DNA from: Streptomyces ochraceiscleroticus
GTDB lineage: Bacteria; Actinomycetota; Actinomycetes; Streptomycetales; Streptomycetaceae
NCBI RefSeq assembly: GCF_000720485.1
Contig: NZ_JOAX01000032.1
Coordinates: 1 to 64,000 of the forward strand
Reading direction: 5' to 3'
Length of the DNA stretch: 64,000 nucleotides
Shown: piece after piece, positions 27,801 through 37,049 of the stretch
Position numbering within the stretch: position 1 is the first letter of the stretch
How the letters are laid out: the number at the start of each line of letters is the position of its first letter
Position numbers and translations under genes: made by a program
Notes under the pieces: generated by a model
What the model saw: only the letters and a program-made list of their open reading frames with translations
The model's database searches: none
What the model was told of the DNA's origin: nothing

Positions 27801-28285
27801 CCTGGACCTCCACGGCGCTCCCGCACTCCGTACTCGCCCGCGGCGGCACCCTGGACTTCACCATGGGCCCGGAGCCCTCCCGCTGGGGCACCGGCGCGCA
27901 CGCGGCGCCCACCTCGATCACCCAGGACGACAGGGTCCCGTCCCCGGCCGGTGACGTGACCGCGCCGGACGGCTCGGCGCTCTTCGACAACACCTCGGAC
28001 ACCTCGGCGTCCTTCGGGACGGCGGCCGCCGGCCTCACGAAGGCGGCCCGCGTCACGTCGTACACGCTGACCTCCTCGGCCAAGGAGAACGCGCCGGCCG
28101 GCTGGACCCTGGAGGGCTCTCAGGACGGCCGCCAGTGGACGACCGTCGACCGCCGCTCCGCGGAGTCCTTCGCGTGGGACAAGCAGACCCGGGCCTTCTC
28201 GGTCGAGCGGCCGGGCACGTACCGGCACTACCGGCTGGTCCCGGCCGGCCGGGCCACCCTCGCCGAGATCGAACTGATCTCCTGA
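24899..28285 (+). CDS. Secreted GH92 alpha-1,2-mannosidase with C-terminal discoidin-like domain
   Basis: 1128 aa. The GTG at 24899 has GGAG eight bases upstream and gives a clean Sec signal peptide (LRHLRGINRPVALTAAALLI, cleavage after AVA). Upstream ATGs at 24851 and 24881 lack a ribosome site. After an N-terminal beta-sandwich, residues 350-1000 are the GH92 catalytic region, with GFWDTYRTTWPAYSFL, HEMTEARDTRMGMYGHSNQP and GDEDNGEMSAWYVFSALGF carrying the acidic and calcium-site residues. The last 130 residues resemble an F5/8-type carbohydrate-binding domain. The family removes alpha-mannose from N-glycans. Divergence from ngcEFG suggests joint use of mannose/GlcNAc glycans. Confidence 0.9.
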   Translation: MRLRHLRGINRPVALTAAALLIVTAHGAAVAAPSAPHAPPGTAQEFSSSFESGEPAPDWRDTAETGPDGAPKAAGVRPESGTAPGMTSHVDTGPTDSPTAKQNAGFTGTHALRYGGSHTADGHGYAYNKVFDVDVQVDRDTALSYKLFPEMAGSARDYRATQVSVDLAFTDGSYLSDLKPADQYGAPLTPQGQGAARTLYVNQWNHRESSIGAVAAGKTVDRILIAYDTPRGTGTFRGWLDDLTLAPKAPEKRLAHLSDYASTTRGTNSSGSFSRGNTFPATAVPNGFNFWTPVTNAGSQDWLYEYARKNNADNLPTLQAFAASHEPSPWMGDRQTFQVMPSAAAGTPNASRTARALPFHHSRETAKPHYYGVTFDNGLKTEIAPTDHAAMMKFTFPGENASLIFDNVNNKGGLTLDTENGVVTGFSDVKSGLSTGATRLFVYAAFDAPVTAGGKLSGGGGPDVTGYLRFEPGADRTVTMRIATSLISVDQAKENLRQEVPESASFASVRDGARSAWDDILGRIEVEGASRDQLTTLYSSLYRLYLYPNSGSEKVDGKVRYASPFSPATGPDTPTHTGSKIVDGQVHVNNGFWDTYRTTWPAYSFLTPKLAGELADGFVQQYKDGGWISRWSSPGYADLMTGTSSDVAFADAYAKGVRFDAKAAYEAALKNATVAPPSPGVGRKGMNTSPFLGYTSTKTREGMSWALEGYLNDFGIARMGQALYKKTHEKRYKEESAYFLNRAQDYVKLFDDRVGFFQGKDEQGNWRLTPDTYDPRVWGHDYTETNGWSFAFTAPQDLKGLANLYGGRAGLAKKLDTYFATPETGTKEFAGSYGNVIHEMTEARDTRMGMYGHSNQPSHHIAYAYDAAGQPWKTQEKVREVLSRLYLGSEIGQGYPGDEDNGEMSAWYVFSALGFYPLVMGQPEYAIGSPLFTKATVHLENGRDLVINAPENSARNVYVQGLRVNGKPWTSTALPHSVLARGGTLDFTMGPEPSRWGTGAHAAPTSITQDDRVPSPAGDVTAPDGSALFDNTSDTSASFGTAAAGLTKAARVTSYTLTSSAKENAPAGWTLEGSQDGRQWTTVDRRSAESFAWDKQTRAFSVERPGTYRHYRLVPAGRATLAEIELIS

Positions 28286-28360
28286 CCGCACCGTGCGCCA
28301 CAGGCCGGGGCCGCGCCGCCCGCGAACGGACGGTGCGGCCCTGTGCGGCTGCCGGACGGC

Positions 28361-28570
28361 TCAGAGGAGAGCGTCGAGCAGGCTGCTGAGCAGGCCGTGG
28401 CCCCACCAGCCGTGGTGGTCGTCCCGGCGGTCGCTCTTCTTCTTGCACTTGCAGTCGGCCGTCACGACCGACGACGCCTTCGGGGCGGCCTGGGCCACGC
28501 CCGAGACCGGGAGGACGACCGCCGTCGCGAGCATTGCGGCCACGACGGACCGGCCGATGAACCTGCGCAT
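28361..28570 (-). CDS. Small secreted peptide with a Cys-Lys-Cys motif
   Basis: 69 aa. An ideal Sec signal peptide (RRFIGRSVVAAMLATAVVLP, cleavage after AQA) would release about 41 residues containing one CKCKKK motif, a charged/aromatic stretch (DDHHGWWGHG) and a very hydrophobic C-terminal end (LLSSLLDALL). The ribosome site AGGAGAC is eight bases from the ATG. The closely spaced cysteines and histidines could bind metal, and the C-terminus could form a membrane-active helix; both are inference. I do not recognise a family. It lies between the GH92 gene (convergent) and acnA. Confidence 0.72.
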   Translation of the reverse strand: MRRFIGRSVVAAMLATAVVLPVSGVAQAAPKASSVVTADCKCKKKSDRRDDHHGWWGHGLLSSLLDALL

Positions 28571-28735
28571 GTGAGTCTCCTGTCAGCAGGAAAATAAGGA
28601 CGACGCAAGACGTACCGCGTCCCGCCGCCTTCTCACCCGGTACGCCCCGACACCACTCCCCCGGCCTCATGATCACCCCGAGCGGCCCCGCATACCCGCC
28701 CCACCGGGCCCTTCCGTGGTACACGCCGGACACGC

Positions 28736-28769
28736 GGAAGGGCCGCACCCCGAGGGGTGCGGCCCTTCC
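28736..28769. terminator. Terminator downstream of acnA
   Basis: A perfect 15-16 bp stem (GGAAGGGCCGCACCCC with its complement) with a minimal loop lies 56 bp past the acnA stop. The following A/T bases on the minus strand are few. Confidence 0.75.
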
Positions 28770-28824
28770 TGCCGCTGCCGGTCTCCGCTCACTCGCGGAT
28801 CGGGCCGCTTACTTCCGGCTGTGC

Positions 28825-31605
<2,781 letters not shown>

Positions 31606-31621
31606 TCAGCTAAGGTAAGAC

Positions 31622-31643
31622 TTAGTTAGGGGAGCCTTACTAG
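31622..31643 (-). promoter_or_regulatory. Iron-box-like dyad upstream of acnA
   Basis: TAGTTAGG-N4-CCTTACTA is an imperfect palindrome, preceded by TAAGGTAAG, resembling DmdR/IdeR boxes (TTAGGTTAGGCTCACCTAA). It lies 83-104 bp before the acnA start. Confidence 0.45.
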
Positions 31644-31670
31644 CGCGGCAGCGGTACGCCTCTCGGCAGA

Positions 31671-31688
31671 TATCTCGATGTCGAGATA
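31671..31688 (-). promoter_or_regulatory. Perfect TATCTCGA-TG-TCGAGATA palindrome
   Basis: Two perfect 8-bp arms with a 2-bp centre form an 18-bp dyad of MarR/TetR operator size. It lies between the DUF4865 stop and acnA, on acnA's upstream side. Confidence 0.55.
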
Positions 31689-31765
31689 ACTCTAATACAT
31701 CGCCGCCGCGCGGTCATGCTCCGCCCTGCCCGCATGCCCGTCATCGTCCGCTTCATCCGGAGGGA

Positions 31766-32356
31766 CTAGGCGGCGAGCGGGGTCGACAAGTGAAGGACCT
31801 CGTAGCGTTCGGTCGCGTCCTCGTCGGCGGGGACGGTGTCCGTCCAGAGGACGAAGCGCATCAGGTGCCAGTGGTACGGGTCGACGGCGAGGGCTGCCGT
31901 GTGGACGTCGGGGCGGCGGGCCAGGGTGCGCAGGGCTTCGGTTTCGCGCTCGATGAGGCGGGAGAGACCCAGGCCCGTGCCGTCCGGGTCGGGGTCGGGA
32001 GGGAGGGCGGTCAGGCGGCGGGAGGCGGCGCGCGGGGGTGTCTCGCGGGCGGGGCCCGCCAGGGTGGCCACGCCGGTCCAGTGCCGCACGGCCGGGCGGC
32101 CGAAGTCGCGGATGATCCCCTGGAAGCCGCCTCCGCCGAGGAGGAAGTGGCTCATCGCGCCGACGTCCTGCCAGAGGTAGAAGGGCGCGTACTGGTTGAC
32201 CGGCGAGCCGTCGGCGCCGCGCTCGCGGATCAGGTACGCCTTCAGGTCCAGCCCAGCGCGGTCGTCGAGCAGGTGCCCGTGGTCGGCCACCCGCTTGCGG
32301 ATGATGCCCATGTCGTAAGCGGCGGGCAGGGTGATCTCGTACTGCGCCGCGTACAT
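31766..32356 (-). CDS. DUF4865 family protein
   Basis: 196 aa soluble protein starting MYAAQYEITLPAAYDMGIIRKRV, the typical start of the DUF4865 family, whose function is unknown. The sequence is rich in Trp, His and Tyr (YAPFYLWQDVGAMSHFLLGGGGFQGIIRDFGRP), compatible with a ligand-binding dimeric alpha-beta barrel. Its ATG shares one base with the stop of the upstream TetR gene (TGATG), so the two are translationally coupled and likely regulated together. Confidence 0.8.
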   Translation of the reverse strand: MYAAQYEITLPAAYDMGIIRKRVADHGHLLDDRAGLDLKAYLIRERGADGSPVNQYAPFYLWQDVGAMSHFLLGGGGFQGIIRDFGRPAVRHWTGVATLAGPARETPPRAASRRLTALPPDPDPDGTGLGLSRLIERETEALRTLARRPDVHTAALAVDPYHWHLMRFVLWTDTVPADEDATERYEVLHLSTPLAA

Positions 32357-32952
32357 CAGCGGCTCCGGGTGGCGTGCGCGGTGAGCAGCGTGAGCGCGCC
32401 CGTGACGGCCTGGTCGAAGGCGTCCGGTGTGCCGGCGGCGCGGGCGAGGACGTAGCCGCCCTGGACCACCGCGACCACGGTCGCGGCCGTGGCGGCCGGG
32501 TCCAGCGCCGCGTCCAGCTCGCCGCGCTCCTGACCCTCGGCCAGTACCTCCGCGATCCGGCCGCGCAGCCAGTCGAAGGTCTCGTCGACCGGCGCGCGCA
32601 GCACCGGGTCGGCCATCACGTCCGGGTCCTGGGTGAGCCGGCCGACCGGGCAGCCCTTGAGGACGTCGCGCTCGCGGCGCAGGTAGGCGCCGACCCGGTC
32701 CGGCGCGGTGCCGGGCCCGTCGAGCAGCCGCGCCACCTCGGCCCGCATCTCCTCGGCGGTGCGCCGGATGGCGGCCAGCGCGAGGTCCGGCTTGCCGGTG
32801 AAGTGGTGGTACATGCTGCCCTGGCCGGCGTTGGCGCGCTGCAGGATCGCCTTGGGGCTCGTACCGACGTAGCCGCGCTCCCACAGCAGTTCGCGGGTGC
32901 TTTCGATGAGGCGTTCCGAGGTGCCGGCCGACGGGCCGTTCGCAGTGCTCAT
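32356..32952 (-). CDS. TetR-family repressor
   Basis: 198 aa. The HTH is at residues 10-55 (TRELLWERGYVGTSPKAILQRANAGQGSMYHHFTGK), followed by a ligand domain with the VLKGCPVGRLTQDPDV segment seen in the TetR_C group linked to quinone/electrophile sensors. The ATG at 32952 gives MSTANGPSAG; the frame continues to an ATG at 32967 that overlaps a dyad. TATGCT six bases upstream suggests leaderless initiation. Divergent from the CMD gene and coupled to DUF4865, it probably represses both. Confidence 0.82.
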   Translation of the reverse strand: MSTANGPSAGTSERLIESTRELLWERGYVGTSPKAILQRANAGQGSMYHHFTGKPDLALAAIRRTAEEMRAEVARLLDGPGTAPDRVGAYLRRERDVLKGCPVGRLTQDPDVMADPVLRAPVDETFDWLRGRIAEVLAEGQERGELDAALDPAATAATVVAVVQGGYVLARAAGTPDAFDQAVTGALTLLTAHATRSR

Positions 32953-32962
32953 GAGGGCAGCA

Positions 32963-32978
32963 TACATACTGGTAGGTA
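32963..32978. promoter_or_regulatory. Candidate TetR operator between TetR and CMD genes
   Basis: TACATACTGGTAGGTA matches the common TetR palindrome TACCGACCGGTCGGTA at 12 of 16 positions and lies in the divergent promoter region. Confidence 0.4.
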
Positions 32979-33088
32979 CAGAGAGTGCGGGAAATCTTCC
33001 GCGGACTCCTCGGTCGGCATGTCACATCTCGCGGCCCGCTCCCGTCGTAGGGGTGAAGCACGGAAAACCGATCACGAGGAGAGCGATC

Positions 33089-33544
33089 ATGCAGGCACGG
33101 ATGCAGAACCCCGCGACCATCTTTCCCGAGGCCACGGCGGCCGTGCAGCAGCTCCTGAAGGCGGCCGGGTCGGGCGGTGTACCGCAGACGACGCTGGAGC
33201 TGGTGCACCTGCGGGCGAGCCAGATCAACGGCTGCGGTTACTGCGTGGTGGGCGGCGCGCTCAACGCGAAGAAGGCGGGCGAGACCGACGAGCGGCTCTT
33301 CGCGGTGGCGGCCTGGCGCGACGCGCCGTTCTTCACCGAGGCCGAACGCGCCGCGCTGGCCCTCTCCGAGGCCGCCACCCGGCTCGCAGACCAGCCGGAC
33401 CCGGTGCCGGACGAGATCTGGAACGCGGCCGCCGAGCACTTCGACGAGAAGCAGCTCGCGTCGATCATCCTCATGGTCGGCCTGACCAACCTCTTCAACC
33501 GGATCAATGTGACGACCCGGCAGGTGGCGGGGCCGACCTGGTAG
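33089..33544 (+). CDS. Carboxymuconolactone decarboxylase / AhpD-like protein
   Basis: 151 aa. It has the CMD helix LVHLRASQINGCGYC with the redox pair Cys49/Cys52 and an upstream acidic Glu37, as in AhpD-like alkylhydroperoxidases. The usual His four residues after the second Cys is Gly56 here (CVVGGALNA), so the proton relay is incomplete and peroxidase activity may be changed. The ATG at 33089 follows GAGGAGAG. It diverges from the TetR gene and is its likely target; a role in electrophile or peroxide detoxification is inference. Confidence 0.82.
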   Translation: MQARMQNPATIFPEATAAVQQLLKAAGSGGVPQTTLELVHLRASQINGCGYCVVGGALNAKKAGETDERLFAVAAWRDAPFFTEAERAALALSEAATRLADQPDPVPDEIWNAAAEHFDEKQLASIILMVGLTNLFNRINVTTRQVAGPTW

Positions 33545-33564
33545 GGGGTCGACCTGATGGGCGG

Positions 33565-33936
33565 TCAGCCCGTACCGAGCGGCCTGTCCAGGCCCGTACG
33601 GACCAGGGAGACGATCTCCTCGTCCGTGAGGCCGAGGGCGCGAGCCTGCTCGATCAGGCCGGCTGCGGCGTCGGTGAGGCGGGCGCGGGCGGGGGACGCG
33701 GCGCCGGTGACCACCGCGCCGCGGCCGCGCCGCAGTTCGATCAGGCCCTCCTCCTTCAGGCGCTGGTAGCCGCGGAGGACGGTGTGGACGTTGACGCCGA
33801 GGGAGGCGGCTAGGGCGCGGGCGGCGGGGAGGCGCTCCCCGGCGCCCACGGAGCCGTCGGCGATGGCGCCGCGCACGGAGGCGGCGACCTGGTCGCCGAG
33901 CGGCACGGAGGACGCGGGGTCGATGCGGACGAGCAT
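33565..33936 (-). CDS. GntR-family regulator, YtrA type
   Basis: 123 aa. A winged HTH (residues 12-75: VPLGDQVAASVRGAIADGSV, ARALAASLGVNVHTVLRGYQRLKEEGLIELRRGRG) is followed by only a short C-terminal helix, the layout of the YtrA subfamily that regulates neighbouring membrane proteins. Its ATG shares one base with the stop of the DUF1648 gene (TGATG), so the pair forms one translational unit. Confidence 0.85.
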   Translation of the reverse strand: MLVRIDPASSVPLGDQVAASVRGAIADGSVGAGERLPAARALAASLGVNVHTVLRGYQRLKEEGLIELRRGRGAVVTGAASPARARLTDAAAGLIEQARALGLTDEEIVSLVRTGLDRPLGTG

Positions 33937-35102
33937 CAGGCGGTGCCTTCCGGGCCGTCGGCGTGGCTGTCGGCGTCGCCGTTCGCACGGCCGTCCGCGC
34001 CGCCCTCCGTACCGCCCTCCGCGGCCTCCGAGCGGTCGACCAGGGTGTTCAGCAGCGCCGCCGCGGTCGCCGCGTCGCCGACCGTCACCACGAACTCCTT
34101 CCCGCTCGCCAGCCGCAGCGACAGCGCCTCGCCGGAGCGGAGCACGAAGCCGCTGCGGCCGGGCCGCATCCGGTAGCCCCAGCCGCCGAAGTCGCGCAGC
34201 GGGGCGACCTTGCGGCTGTCGGCCTCCCGTATGCGGGCCAGGGGGATGCGCATACGGGGGTACGGGAGGAGGGGCGGGGTCACCGTCAGGCCGTGCCGGT
34301 CGGCGGTCACCCGCAGTCCGGCGAGCGCGAGAACCAGCAGCCCGCCGCAGAGCAGGCCCGGCACCGCGCTCCATCCAGTGGCCGGGCCCGCGATCAGGCC
34401 CCCGAGGAGGAGCGCGCACCCCAGGACGTACATGACCGGCGAGCTGACGGTCCGGGACCAGCCGGCGACCTCGGAGTCGGCGAGGGGCAGCCGGGGCGCG
34501 CCGCCGCGCACCCCGCCGTCCGGCAGCGGCGTGTCCTTCCCCGCCAGCAGCCGCCCGAGCAGGCCGGCCACCACGCCGACGCCGAGGGCCGCGGCGACCT
34601 GCCAGAGCGGGAGCCGGGCGGCGGGGTGATCGCCGCCGGCCGCCGCGTTGGCGTACAGCGTCCGCACGAAGACGTACCCCAGCAGTCCCGCGAGCCCGTA
34701 GCCGACGGCGATGAAGGAACCGGCCGTGCGGAGGCGGGCCATGGCCGGTACGCCGTCCGTACGATCCCCGTCCCCCGCACGCCGCGCGGACCCGGTACGC
34801 CGTCCAGCCGTCGGCGCGAGGACGAGAAGCCCGAAAACGGCGCCGAACGCGAGAAGCGTGCCGAGCGCGACGGCGAGGAAGCCGCCGGCCGTCGTGAAGC
34901 CGTCGGCGCGCCCGTCGGCGCGGAAGTGTGTGGCCAGCGTGCCGGGCAGCCGCCCGGCGAGCGTGCCGTACGCCATTGCGACGACGGCGGCGGCCACCGG
35001 GAAGGGTGCGATCGCGACGATCACCCGGCGCACACCCGGACCCTTGCGCGCGTCCACCGTGCCGCCGCCATGTCCTGCGGTAATGCCCCAGTGACCGGCC
35101 AT
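33936..35102 (-). CDS. DUF1648-domain membrane protein
   Basis: 388 aa with about six to eight membrane segments. The first third has the DUF1648 pattern (LPGTLATHFRADGRADGFTT); a PH-like region near residues 290-350 follows (LPYPRMRIPLARIREADSRKVAPLRDFGGWGYRMR). The function is unknown; such proteins are routinely paired with YtrA-type GntR regulators. The start is uncertain: the ATG at 35102 has GGGGAGG 12 bases upstream, while the ATG at 35168 lies inside a dyad that looks like an operator. Confidence 0.75.
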   Translation of the reverse strand: MAGHWGITAGHGGGTVDARKGPGVRRVIVAIAPFPVAAAVVAMAYGTLAGRLPGTLATHFRADGRADGFTTAGGFLAVALGTLLAFGAVFGLLVLAPTAGRRTGSARRAGDGDRTDGVPAMARLRTAGSFIAVGYGLAGLLGYVFVRTLYANAAAGGDHPAARLPLWQVAAALGVGVVAGLLGRLLAGKDTPLPDGGVRGGAPRLPLADSEVAGWSRTVSSPVMYVLGCALLLGGLIAGPATGWSAVPGLLCGGLLVLALAGLRVTADRHGLTVTPPLLPYPRMRIPLARIREADSRKVAPLRDFGGWGYRMRPGRSGFVLRSGEALSLRLASGKEFVVTVGDAATAAALLNTLVDRSEAAEGGTEGGADGRANGDADSHADGPEGTA

Positions 35103-35157
35103 GTCCGGGTGCCGCCTCCCCTCTGTCCGCCACCGTGGCGCTGCCGCCGTACGGCCT

Positions 35158-35182
35158 ATTGTTCGCATAGTAGTAGAACAAT
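35158..35182. promoter_or_regulatory. Candidate GntR operator
   Basis: ATTGTTC-N11-GAACAAT, perfect 7-bp arms, lies just upstream of the DUF1648-GntR unit. It is of the size used by YtrA-type regulators. Confidence 0.45.
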
Positions 35183-35198
35183 CGACAGTTGAACATCG

Positions 35199-35214
35199 AT
35201 CTCATATCTGAGAT
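35199..35214. promoter_or_regulatory. Perfect dyad ATCTCA-TATC-TGAGAT before HTH-MurA
   Basis: Perfect 6-bp arms with a 4-bp spacer end 13 bp before the ATG of the HTH-MurA gene. It is a candidate autoregulatory site. Confidence 0.5.
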
Positions 35215-35226
35215 ACCGTTCTCCTC

Positions 35227-36756
35227 ATGGCAGACGACTACCTCGTACGCATCGGCAAGCTCATCCGTGACGCCCGGCAGCACCGAGGCTGGACACAGAC
35301 GCAGCTCGCGGAGGCGCTCGGCACAAGCCAGAGCGCGGTCAACCGCATCGAACGCGGTAATCAGAACATCAGCCTTGAGATGATCGCCCGGATCGGCGAG
35401 GCGCTGGACAGTGAAATCGTCTCCCTGGGGTACGCGGGTCCCATGCATCTCCGCGTCGTCGGCGGCCGCCGCCTCTCCGGCAGCATTGACGTCAAGACGA
35501 GCAAGAACGCCTGCGTGGCCCTGCTCTGCGCCACGCTGCTGAACGCCGGCCGCACCACGCTGCGCCGCGTCGCCCGGATCGAGGAGGTCTACCGCATCCT
35601 CGAAGTGCTGGGCTCGATCGGCGTCCGCACGCGCTGGATCAACGACGGGAACGACCTGGAGGTCGTCCCGCCCGCCGAGCTGGACCTCGACTCGATGGAC
35701 ACCGAGGCGGCCCGCCGCACCCGCAGCGTCATCATGTTCCTCGGTCCGCTGCTGCACCGCATGGACCACTTCAAGATCCCGTACGCGGGCGGCTGCGACC
35801 TCGGTACCCGTACGGTCACCCCGCACATGACCGCGCTGCGCCACTTCGGCCTCGAAGTCACCGCCACCGAGGGCACGTACCACGCGCATGTCGACCGGGC
35901 CGTGGCACCCAAGCGCGCGATCGTGCTGACCGAGCGCGGCGACACCGTGACGGAGAACGCGCTGCTCGCCGCCGCCCGGCACGACGGCGTCACCGTCATC
36001 CGCAACGCCTCCTCCAACTACATGGTTCAGGACCTGTGCTTCTTCCTGGAGCAGCTCGGCGTGCGGGTCGAGGGCATCGGCACCACCACCCTCACCGTGC
36101 ACGGCGTCACGCACATCGAGCGGGATGTGGACTACGCGCCGTCGGAGGACCCGGTCGAGGCGATGAGCCTGCTGGCCGCCGCGGTCGTCACCGAGTCCGA
36201 GCTGACGATCCGTCGCGTCCCGGTCGAATTCCTGGAGATCGAGCTCGCGGTCCTGGAGGAGATGGGCCTCGACCACACCCGCAGCGCCGAGTACACCGCC
36301 GACAACGGCCGTACCCGCCTGATCGACCTCACCGTGCGCCCGTCCAAACTGAGCGCCCCGCTCGACAAGATCCACCCGATGCCGTTCCCCGGCCTGAACA
36401 TCGACAACGTGCCGTTCTTCGCGGCCATCGCGGCCAGCGCCCAGGGCCAGACCCTGATCCACGACTGGGTGTACGACAACCGCGCGATCTACCTGACGGA
36501 CCTCAACCGCCTCGGCGCGGGGGTCAAGCTGCTCGACCCGCACCGCGTCCTGGTCGACGGCCCGACCCGCTGGCGCTCGGCGGAAATGATGTGCCCGCCG
36601 GCCCTGCGCCCCGCCGTCGTCGTCCTCCTGGCGATGATGGCCGCCGAGGGCACGTCCGTACTCCGCAACGTCTACGTCATCAATCGCGGCTACGAAGACC
36701 TCGCCGAGCGCCTCAACACCCTGGGCGCCCAGATCGAAATCTTCCGGGACATCTGA
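35227..36756 (+). CDS. murA: UDP-GlcNAc enolpyruvyltransferase paralogue with N-terminal XRE HTH
   Basis: 509 aa, about 90 residues longer than ordinary MurA. Residues 7-65 are a Cro/CI-type HTH (GWTQTQLAEALGTSQSAVNR). Residues 72-509 are an EPSP-synthase/MurA fold that keeps the UDP-GlcNAc Lys93-Asn94 pair (DVKTSKNACVALL) and the catalytic-loop Cys190 (YAGGCDLGTRTVTPH). It may transfer enolpyruvate to UDP-GlcNAc, the first peptidoglycan-specific step, while also binding DNA. I recall this as a second MurA beside acnA in S. coelicolor. No ribosome site is visible. A perfect dyad lies just upstream. Confidence 0.88.
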   Translation: MADDYLVRIGKLIRDARQHRGWTQTQLAEALGTSQSAVNRIERGNQNISLEMIARIGEALDSEIVSLGYAGPMHLRVVGGRRLSGSIDVKTSKNACVALLCATLLNAGRTTLRRVARIEEVYRILEVLGSIGVRTRWINDGNDLEVVPPAELDLDSMDTEAARRTRSVIMFLGPLLHRMDHFKIPYAGGCDLGTRTVTPHMTALRHFGLEVTATEGTYHAHVDRAVAPKRAIVLTERGDTVTENALLAAARHDGVTVIRNASSNYMVQDLCFFLEQLGVRVEGIGTTTLTVHGVTHIERDVDYAPSEDPVEAMSLLAAAVVTESELTIRRVPVEFLEIELAVLEEMGLDHTRSAEYTADNGRTRLIDLTVRPSKLSAPLDKIHPMPFPGLNIDNVPFFAAIAASAQGQTLIHDWVYDNRAIYLTDLNRLGAGVKLLDPHRVLVDGPTRWRSAEMMCPPALRPAVVVLLAMMAAEGTSVLRNVYVINRGYEDLAERLNTLGAQIEIFRDI

Positions 36757-36806
36757 CGACAGGTCCCTGGCGGGGGGGGCGTCGTCCCCCGTCAGGGCAA
36801 CAGAAG

Positions 36807-36836
36807 AACCCCGGTCTCCGTGCGGAGACCGGGGTT
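36807..36836. terminator. Bidirectional terminator between murA and the tRNA-like gene
   Basis: A perfect 13-bp stem AACCCCGGTCTCC with its complement and a GTGC loop. On the minus strand it is followed by TTCTTCTGTTG, and it starts eight bases past the tRNA-like 3' end. Confidence 0.85.
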
Positions 36837-36843
36837 CGTGGTG

Positions 36844-36913
36844 AGCGCTGGGCAGGCCTTGCACCTGCATCTCCCCGCAGGAAGCGGGGCGTCTTTCCTT
36901 GGACCACCAACGC
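36844..36913 (-). tRNA. Non-canonical tRNA-Gly(UCC)-like gene
   Basis: Read on the minus strand, 70 nt form a full cloverleaf. The acceptor stem is GCGTTGG/CCAGCGC (7 bp, one G-U), the D stem GTC/GAC, the anticodon stem CCCCG/CGGGG with loop CTTCCTG (anticodon UCC), the variable loop AGAT, and the T stem GCAGG/CCTGC with loop TGCAAGG. Conserved U8, A14, G18, G19, A21, U33, G53, T54, C56, A58 and C61 are present, and R15/Y48 can pair. Bacterial glycine identity bases G1-C72, C2-G71, C35, C36 and U73 are all present. Deviations are G55 (normally U/pseudouridine), U37 and G60. CCA is not directly encoded. It is terminated by the adjacent hairpin. Confidence 0.72.
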
Positions 36914-37049
36914 CTGGCCCGTCACCGGTCGTCCCGGCGGCAAGCTCAAGATCAACTCTACCGTACGGCCGGGATCCCGGCCACCAGCTCCCGGCGTACG
37001 AAGTCGACCAGGAGTTCGCGCATCACGGAGACCGTCATGCGCGGGGCGC

